From assembly GCF_011038785.1 (NCBI RefSeq), contig NZ_JAAKDT010000014.1, positions 1 through 61,103 on the forward strand: DNA of 61,103 bases, read 5' to 3'. Position numbers and translations under genes: made by a program. This DNA is from Parabacteroides sp. ZJ-118. GTDB lineage: Bacteria; Bacteroidota; Bacteroidia; Bacteroidales; Tannerellaceae. The notes under the pieces are model-generated. The model did not search any database, was not told where the DNA came from, and saw nothing but the letters and a program-made list of their open reading frames with translations. Shown here in pieces: positions 55,380 through 61,103 of the stretch; position 1 is the stretch's first letter, and the number at the start of each line of letters is the position of its first letter.

Positions 55380-58300
55380 ATGATGATGATTAACAAACGC
55401 ATTACATGCAGATTACTTGCCTGTTTGTTATTTTTTAGTTGCTTACCGGCTCTCCTATTCGCACAAGGGACGCAAGCCATTATCACGGGAACGGTCGTGG
55501 ATAATACAGGGGAATCGGTGATTGGAGCCACGATCCAAGTCAAGAATGAATCTACCGGATTCTTCACAGGCTCCATGACGAACGAGAAAGGAGAATATAC
55601 CATCAAACAGCTTCCGTTAGGTTCTCCTTATACCGTTACCGTCTCTTATATCGGTTATGGAGAACAGAAAAAGACCGGATACGCATTGAACCAAGGAGAT
55701 ATGCTTCGAGTGGATTTCAAGCTGGCGGAGGAATCGGTGGAGATCCAAGCTGTCGAGGTGGTCGCTAATTCTTTGAAGAACACGGTCCCGAAGATCGGTG
55801 CGGCAACATCCATCTCCGCTCAAAATATCACGAAGCTTCCGGTAAACGGTCGTAACTTCACATCCCTGATGGATCTCTCGCCATTGAGTAGCGGGAAAAA
55901 TATCGCCGGACAATTATCCTCCTCGACGAATTACACCATCGACGGTATGACGGCGAAAGGAACCGTAGCGAGCGGAACGACTGCCGGCGCTTATACGATA
56001 TCCATGGAAGCCGTCCGCGAGTTTGAGGTGGTAACCAACCAATATGACGTGACCAACGGACGTTCCGGAGGCGGTACCGTGAGCGCTGTCACGAAATCAG
56101 GAACCAATACTTTCACCGGAAGTGTATTCGGGTTCGGTCGTGCCGACTGGTTATCCAGCTCCTACGATATACGCGGAAATAAAACGACTTCCGATTTCTC
56201 TACCTATCAATATGGTTTCTCTTTGGGAGGCCCGATCGTGAAAGACCGTGCGCACTTCTATGTCGTGTGGGATCATCAACAGGATTCCCGTCCGATTTAT
56301 ATCGCGGATATCAAGACGGCGGAGGACGAGTCTCGCTATAATGTCACTCAATCTACGCTAGACCGTTATCTGGATATCGCCCGCACCAAATACGGAGTCT
56401 CGAATGATCCTCAATTCGGGGAGTTCGGCAAGAAGAAGCAGACGAACGCAGTCTTCGCCCGTATCGACTGGCAGTTGAACGCGACCAACTTGCTGACCAT
56501 CCGCAATAATTTCATCAACGAGGATAATAAACAAAGCGAGAGCGATAACTCCAGCATCAATCTTTACGAAGTTTGGATCGATCGCAAATCGCATAACAAC
56601 AGCTTACTCGCTACCTTACGCTCGGTATTAAGCCCAAAGCTAACCAACGAGTTGAAACTTCAACATTTTTTGGTTTACGAGGCCACGACCCCAAACAAGC
56701 AATTGCCAAGCTCCAATATCCCAAGAGCAATCGTAGAAAACGTAGAATCCATATCCGGCGACAAGAGCATGTACACCTCCATCCAACTTGGAGGTCAACG
56801 CTACGCACCCGAGCATTTCAAGGATAATGTGCTTCAATTGGTAGACAATATGTATTACAATACGGGTCGTATCAACTATACATTCGGGGCGGACTTCATG
56901 TACACGAATATGAAGTCACTCTATGGCAGTGAGATGAACGGACGGTTTTATTTTACGGGACTGGATAATTTCGAGAATATGACTCCTTACCGTTATGCCC
57001 GGGAAATCGCCTTGGTAGATGATCCTACGGTAAAGATGAACACCTTGAACTCCGCTATTTACGGACAACTACAAACGAAGCTTTTCACCGGGTTCGAGGT
57101 CATGGCAGGTATCCGTGCGGACTATACCCGCTATTTCAACCACGCGAACTTCAACCAGACCGTTTATGACGAACTTGGCTTGCGTACGGACAACATAATC
57201 TCCACCTTCCAGTTGCAACCCCGCGTTCAATTCACATGGGACGTGAATGATAAACATCAAGATATTATCCGCCTTGGCGCCGGTATCTTCGGTTCGGATC
57301 TGAACAACTATTCCATGATCAACAATATGCTGTTCGACGGCACGAAGGTAGCGTCCGTGGACATACAAGGTAATTTGGTTCCGACACCGAATTTCCCGGC
57401 ATACCGCGAAGATCCTTCTACCGCCCCGGGCGTTGATTTATTCAACAACCCGAACATCCAAAAGATCAGCACGATCAATATGAATAGCGAGGACGCCCGT
57501 GTACCGGTAGTCTATAAGTTGAACGCCAGCTACACGCATTTCTTCTCCGATCGTTTGCGGGTAGGTATCAGCGCTTACGCCAACTGGGCGCGCCATAATT
57601 ACATGTACGTAGACCGTAATATGGTGGATGAGCCCTACTTCCGTATCGCCGCCGAAGGGAATCGCGGCGTGTTCGTCCCCGCCGAGAGTATCAACACCAA
57701 GAACGGAGCGACCGACTGGATGCAAGGACGTAAGAGCGAGAAGGTAGGCCGTGTGCTGGAATTAATCAGCGATGGAAAAATCAACCAATATGCGTTTGTC
57801 GTAGACGGAACTTGGCGTTATCTCAGGGATGGCGAGCTTTCTTTCAGCTATACATGGAACGATTCCAAGGATAACACCTCATACAACGGAAACGTAGCGA
57901 ACACCGCGACCCTATCCTTGATGGTAAAAGATGATCCGCGCGATTTGAGTACCATGACCTACTCCGACAACCAATTCCGCCACAAGGTCGTATTCTACGG
58001 TACGGCTCCCTCTTTTTGGGGAATCAGCGTAGGCTTGCGTTTCTCCGGGATCGGCGGGACCCGCTACTCTTTAGCGGTCAGCGGTAATATGAACGGCGAT
58101 TTCGTATCATCCAACGACTTGGCTTACATCTATGACCCGAACGATAGCAATACACCTCAATATCTTCGCGAGGGTATCCAAGCGATCTTGGACAACCCGA
58201 AAGCGGAGAAGAGCGTAAAAGATTATATCCGTAAAAACTACGGGAAGGTAGCCGAGCGTAACGGTGGCGTAAATGGCTTCTACGGTACATTCGATTTGCG

Positions 58301-58550
58301 CTTGAACAAGAACTTCAAGATCTATAAGACCCATTCCATCGAGGCATCGGTAGACTTCTTCAATTTCCTGAATATGCTAAACAAGGACTGGGGTGCCGGG
58401 CATAACCTAGGCAAGCAGAATATCTACTCCATCAAGAGTTTTGACGCGGAGAAGAAGCAATACGTATACAACGTAAACAAAAACACGGGTGTATCCAGCA
58501 TGAACGGAAACCCTTGGCAGGTTCAAATCGGTATACGTTATAAATTCTGA
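55380..58550 (+). CDS. TonB-dependent receptor (Oar-like)
   Basis: A 1056-aa outer-membrane receptor. After the start, where MMMINKR allows ATG at 55380, 55383 or 55386, comes a signal peptide (LLACLLFFSCLPALLFAQ), a Cna-B/carboxypeptidase-regulatory-like domain (about residues 30-110, IITGTVVDNTGESVIGATIQ), a plug with LPVNGRNFTSLMDLSPLSSG and TIDGMTAKGTVASGTT, and VREFEVVTNQYDVTNGRSGG. A large barrel ends GNPWQVQIGIRYKF. This is the Oar-like class, which lacks a SusD partner. The gene 34 nt downstream encodes an exported phosphoesterase, so import of a product of phosphoester cleavage is plausible, by inference. Confidence 0.92.
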   Translation: MMMINKRITCRLLACLLFFSCLPALLFAQGTQAIITGTVVDNTGESVIGATIQVKNESTGFFTGSMTNEKGEYTIKQLPLGSPYTVTVSYIGYGEQKKTGYALNQGDMLRVDFKLAEESVEIQAVEVVANSLKNTVPKIGAATSISAQNITKLPVNGRNFTSLMDLSPLSSGKNIAGQLSSSTNYTIDGMTAKGTVASGTTAGAYTISMEAVREFEVVTNQYDVTNGRSGGGTVSAVTKSGTNTFTGSVFGFGRADWLSSSYDIRGNKTTSDFSTYQYGFSLGGPIVKDRAHFYVVWDHQQDSRPIYIADIKTAEDESRYNVTQSTLDRYLDIARTKYGVSNDPQFGEFGKKKQTNAVFARIDWQLNATNLLTIRNNFINEDNKQSESDNSSINLYEVWIDRKSHNNSLLATLRSVLSPKLTNELKLQHFLVYEATTPNKQLPSSNIPRAIVENVESISGDKSMYTSIQLGGQRYAPEHFKDNVLQLVDNMYYNTGRINYTFGADFMYTNMKSLYGSEMNGRFYFTGLDNFENMTPYRYAREIALVDDPTVKMNTLNSAIYGQLQTKLFTGFEVMAGIRADYTRYFNHANFNQTVYDELGLRTDNIISTFQLQPRVQFTWDVNDKHQDIIRLGAGIFGSDLNNYSMINNMLFDGTKVASVDIQGNLVPTPNFPAYREDPSTAPGVDLFNNPNIQKISTINMNSEDARVPVVYKLNASYTHFFSDRLRVGISAYANWARHNYMYVDRNMVDEPYFRIAAEGNRGVFVPAESINTKNGATDWMQGRKSEKVGRVLELISDGKINQYAFVVDGTWRYLRDGELSFSYTWNDSKDNTSYNGNVANTATLSLMVKDDPRDLSTMTYSDNQFRHKVVFYGTAPSFWGISVGLRFSGIGGTRYSLAVSGNMNGDFVSSNDLAYIYDPNDSNTPQYLREGIQAILDNPKAEKSVKDYIRKNYGKVAERNGGVNGFYGTFDLRLNKNFKIYKTHSIEASVDFFNFLNMLNKDWGAGHNLGKQNIYSIKSFDAEKKQYVYNVNKNTGVSSMNGNPWQVQIGIRYKF

Positions 58551-58584
58551 CGAACCCATATTCAAATCATAAAAAAGAATCAAG

Positions 58585-60003
58585 ATGAAGAGACAATTCT
58601 TATCATTCACACTTTTGCTTGCGTTATCCACTTGGGTAGCGCAAGCTGCTACCGTAAGGGGTACCGTATCCGATACGGCAGGCAAACCGCTACAAGGAGT
58701 AGTCGTTACGGATGGTTATAATTTCACGCAAACCAATGCGCGGGGAGAATATAGCCTGGATTCGAATCCGGACAAGAGCCGCTTTGTCTACCTCTCCGTA
58801 CCGGGCGACTATGAGATCGGACAAACAAAAGGTATACCCGATCTTTTCTATCAGCAGCTTGATAAAAGCAAGGAGATCCATGAACATGATTTTACGCTCA
58901 CCCCAAGGAAACAGCCAATCGACGGATTTGTCTACTTGGCGATCTCCGATCCTCAGACCATCGACGAGCAGCAGATGAAACGTTTCCGCGAGGAGACCAT
59001 CCCCGACTTGAAACAGACGATCGCGCGTTATCAGGGGAAAGAGGTCTATGGTATGGCGCTGGGAGACATTACTTGGGATCGCATGGATTTATTCACTCCC
59101 TATAAGGAAGCGGTCTCGGTCTTAGGCATCCCGATGTTCTCCGTGATCGGCAATCACGACCACGACTTACGTTACCCGGCCCTATCCAATCAAACGGTAA
59201 CCGAGGAGAGCTACGCGGAGCGTATCTACGAGGATCATTTCGGCCCTTACAATTATTCGTTCAACGTCGGGGATGTACACATCATCACCTTAAAAGATAT
59301 CGATTATTATAAAGACAAGAAGTATGACGAACGCTTCGGGAAGGAACAACTGGAATGGCTGAGAAACGACCTGAGTTACGTCAAACCCGGTACACTTGTA
59401 TTTATCAACGTACATGCCCCGGTATTCAACCGGACGGATGGAGGAAGAGGGAACGCCGAGGACGCTGAGAGCCTGAAAGAGATCGTCGCCCCTTACAATG
59501 TCCATATCTTCGCCGGGCATACGCACTTCTTCGAGAACAACCAAGTCACACCGAATCTGTACGAGCATAATATCGCGGCCGCTTGCGGAGCTTGGTGGGC
59601 CGGGCATGTAAACCGGTGCGGCACCCCGAACGGTTATCTGGTCGTTGAGGTGAAAGAGAATACCGCTACTTGGTATTATAAGGCGACCGGCCATGATCCG
59701 GATTATCAATTCAGGGTTTATAAGCCGGAGGAGTTCAAATCGCAAGCGGATTACCTCGTGGTGAACGTATGGGATTGGGATCCGACCTACCAAGTTACAT
59801 GGAGCGAGAACGGCGTTGAGAAAGGTCGCATGGAGCAATTCGATGACGAGGATCAAGACTATATCGACATGCACGGAAAACCTTCCGGGTATCGTACACC
59901 GCATTTGTTCCGTTGCCACCCTTCTGCCGGAGTCAAAGAGGTACAGGTCAACGTTATCAACCGATTTGGCGAGACCTTTACTAAAAATGTAACACTCCAG
60001 TAA
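58585..60003 (+). CDS. Exported calcineurin-like phosphoesterase
   Basis: A 472-aa metallophosphoesterase. Signal peptide MKRQFLSFTLLLALSTWVAQ, an N-terminal beta-sandwich (MetallophosN-like, about residues 23-105), then the catalytic domain with Asp122 (ISDPQT), ALGDITWD, GNHDHD at 189-194, INVHAPVF and GHTH at 311-314. A C-terminal MetallophosC-like domain (VVNVWDWDPTYQVTWSENG) completes it. All metal-binding motifs are intact. It lies 34 nt after the TonB-dependent receptor and shares its transcript. The physiological phosphoester is unknown. Confidence 0.92.
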   Translation: MKRQFLSFTLLLALSTWVAQAATVRGTVSDTAGKPLQGVVVTDGYNFTQTNARGEYSLDSNPDKSRFVYLSVPGDYEIGQTKGIPDLFYQQLDKSKEIHEHDFTLTPRKQPIDGFVYLAISDPQTIDEQQMKRFREETIPDLKQTIARYQGKEVYGMALGDITWDRMDLFTPYKEAVSVLGIPMFSVIGNHDHDLRYPALSNQTVTEESYAERIYEDHFGPYNYSFNVGDVHIITLKDIDYYKDKKYDERFGKEQLEWLRNDLSYVKPGTLVFINVHAPVFNRTDGGRGNAEDAESLKEIVAPYNVHIFAGHTHFFENNQVTPNLYEHNIAAACGAWWAGHVNRCGTPNGYLVVEVKENTATWYYKATGHDPDYQFRVYKPEEFKSQADYLVVNVWDWDPTYQVTWSENGVEKGRMEQFDDEDQDYIDMHGKPSGYRTPHLFRCHPSAGVKEVQVNVINRFGETFTKNVTLQ

Positions 60004-60025
60004 TCGAATCGTAACAAGTGGCATT

Positions 60026-60165
60026 TACTTTTGCGGCGATAGTATGAGGAAAACTCCCATTATACATTGACTTTAGAATCATTACAAAGGAACAAACCAA
60101 ACCTTATTCCTAACTTTAGACGGCAACTCGGCTTTCGGCGGAAGGCGGTTGCCGTTATTTTTTTT
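60026..60165 (+). ncRNA. Candidate ~125-nt small RNA or attenuated leader
   Basis: TACTTTTG at 60026-60033 is a good -7 box. Transcription would start near 60040. It would be stopped by the hairpin ACGGCAAC (60120-60127) / GTTGCCGT (60148-60155), with an inner GGCTTTCGG/AAGGC stem and a run of eight or more T (60158-60165). In between is a mini-ORF of eight codons, ATG at 60044 to TGA at 60070 (MRKTPIIH). No -33 box is evident, so this is a prediction. Confidence 0.5.
60120..60165 (+). terminator. Strong intrinsic terminator upstream of the Fic gene
   Basis: Perfect 8-bp stem ACGGCAAC/GTTGCCGT with TTATTTTTTTTG after it. It would stop read-through from the phosphoesterase operon and any short transcript started at 60040. 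Confidence 0.85.
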
Positions 60166-60189
60166 GTAGGTATAACGGATGGGAACCGC

Positions 60190-60963
60190 ATGAGCCGGAA
60201 GTCGAAAGAGAAAATTTGCGCATGGCAAGCGGCATTCTTCCCAACCGGTTTCAGCGAGGGGTTACAGATTGAGGTTGGCAGGTATCGAACAAACGAGGAA
60301 CATATCGTTTCCGGGATGTTCGGTCGCGAGAAAATCCATTATATTGCCCCTGCACCGGAACGTGTAGAGATGGAAATGAAACAGTTTCTCAATTGGTTCA
60401 ACAGTCAGGAAAATGTAAATTCAGTTATCCGGTCTGCCATTGCGCATTTCTGGTTTGTCAGTATTCATCCATTTGAGGACGGGAACGGACGATTGGCACG
60501 TATACTTTCTGATATGCTACTGGCTCGTGCCGACAAGAGCGAGTTCCGATTTTACAATATTTCCTCGCAGATAAACAAGGATAAAAAACACTATTACGCT
60601 ATTTTAGAAAAGACGCAGCATGGCGATGGTGATATCACTGAATGGATATGTTGGTATGCCAATACGCTGTCTGTTGCACTCGACGAAGCCGGAAACAGCG
60701 TCAGCACTATCTTGAACAAAAGTTCCTTTTGGCAAAGGGCTTCGTCCATTCCACTAAGCCAAAGACAAACCGATATGTTGAACTTATTTCTCGACGGTTA
60801 TGAGGCTAAAATAACGTCCAAGAATTGGGCAACGTTGGCTAAATGTTCCAAAGACACAGCGATACGAGATATTCAAGACCTTGTAGAAAAAGAGATTCTT
60901 CGAGAGGATATTCCCGGTGCTAAACGTCCGAGCTATTCCATTATATACGATCCCTCTCATTAG
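60190..60963 (+). pseudogene. N-terminally truncated Fic-family protein
   Basis: The 257-aa product has the Fic core with HPFEDGNGR (catalytic His codon at 60466) and a C-terminal winged-helix domain (LSQRQTDMLNLFLDGYEAKI onward). In homologues of this subfamily about 130 residues precede the KICAWQAAFFPTG segment and hold a DUF4172 domain and the inhibitory (S/T)xxxE(G/N) helix. All of that is missing, and homology begins only near 60196, just past the terminator. The only ATG is at 60190; a TTG at 60067 would start inside the leader and through the terminator. It is probably a remnant left by a deletion, though an expressed, uninhibited AMP-transferase cannot be excluded. No promoter is seen between the terminator and 60190. 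Confidence 0.7.
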
Positions 60964-60966
60964 AGA

Positions 60967-61000
60967 ATGCGGGTTGGATGATCTCTAAGCCCGCATTTTT
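60967..61000 (+). terminator. Intrinsic terminator after the Fic gene
   Basis: ATGCGGG (60967-60973) pairs with CCCGCAT (60990-60996), followed by TTTTT. Together with the intact 3' end it marks the natural end of the Fic gene. Confidence 0.8.
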
Positions 61001-61031
61001 CATACCCTGCGGATTTACGTTTAGAAACATT

Positions 61032-61067
61032 AAGGGAAACGCGGTACATAAGATACGCGTTTCCCTT
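61032..61067. terminator. Hairpin near the window end
   Basis: AAGGGAAACGCG (61032-61043) pairs perfectly with CGCGTTTCCCTT (61056-61067), followed by ATTTCTTT on the plus strand. It probably ends a minus-strand gene beyond the window or serves both directions. Confidence 0.65.
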
Positions 61068-61103
61068 ATTTCTTTCCCGCCCTCCTTCCTCACGGAGGTA
61101 ACG

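Overview
The window looks like chromosome from a Bacteroidales gut bacterium, most likely Parabacteroides. The evidence is: SusC/SusD-type outer-membrane pairs, a RprX/RprY two-component system, DUF3822 and DUF4924 genes, glycine-lipid acyltransferases, a meso-DAP type MurE, and many promoters of the Bacteroidetes type (TAnnTTTG near -7, in several cases with a TTG-like -33 box about 20 nt upstream). The genus is inference; no rRNA or tRNA gene was seen. Most of the window is ordinary core genome with tight operons.

Layout. 1-547: a near-perfect inverted repeat around an AT-rich stretch, with little clear coding. 548-4891 (minus): a TonB-dependent-type outer-membrane barrel protein and a secreted two-domain DUF1080 lipoprotein. 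4904-5544: a scar with the C-terminal end of an IS1634-like transposase, a second short coding fragment and a terminator. 5545-7838 (plus): sensor kinase and response regulator RprX/RprY. 7893-9302 (minus): CstA transporter. 9418-24752 (minus): the division and cell-wall (dcw) cluster, transcribed rsmH-ftsL-ftsI-murE-mraY-murD-ftsW-murG-murC-ftsQ-ftsA-ftsZ-yqeY. It has no mraZ at its head and no murF. 25185-26996 (plus): divergent glycine-lipid genes glsA/glsB. 27211-28647: cardiolipin synthase. 28619-30639 (minus): rsmD, DUF3822 and a small membrane-anchored protein. 30733-35173 (plus): a RecD-like helicase, then a hypothetical gene, rsmI, a coiled-coil lipoprotein and a YjjG-like nucleotidase. 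35305-40274 (minus): apbE, prfC, rfbD, DUF4924 and a short Mur-ligase-like gene. 40499-42480 (plus): two overlapping metallo-beta-lactamase-fold genes.

42795-50491 (plus) is a small glycan-use locus: a secreted GH20 beta-hexosaminidase followed by a SusC/SusD pair. Next come purL, an unrecognised exported protein, a TonB-dependent receptor paired with an exported calcineurin-like phosphoesterase, and a Fic gene that lacks its N-terminal half.

The parts most worth a second look are: (i) the 3' end, where a promoter, an 8-codon mini-ORF and a strong intrinsic terminator form a candidate small RNA or attenuator just before the truncated Fic gene; (ii) four alternating about 20-nt palindromic units at 35184-35272, with a related hairpin at 9361-9392; (iii) a 22-bp tandem repeat after the second metallo-hydrolase gene whose inverted copy covers the stop codon; (iv) the missing mraZ; (v) the short Mur-ligase-like gene translationally coupled to DUF4924. 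I found no convincing defence island, CRISPR array, prophage or wholly new multi-gene system.
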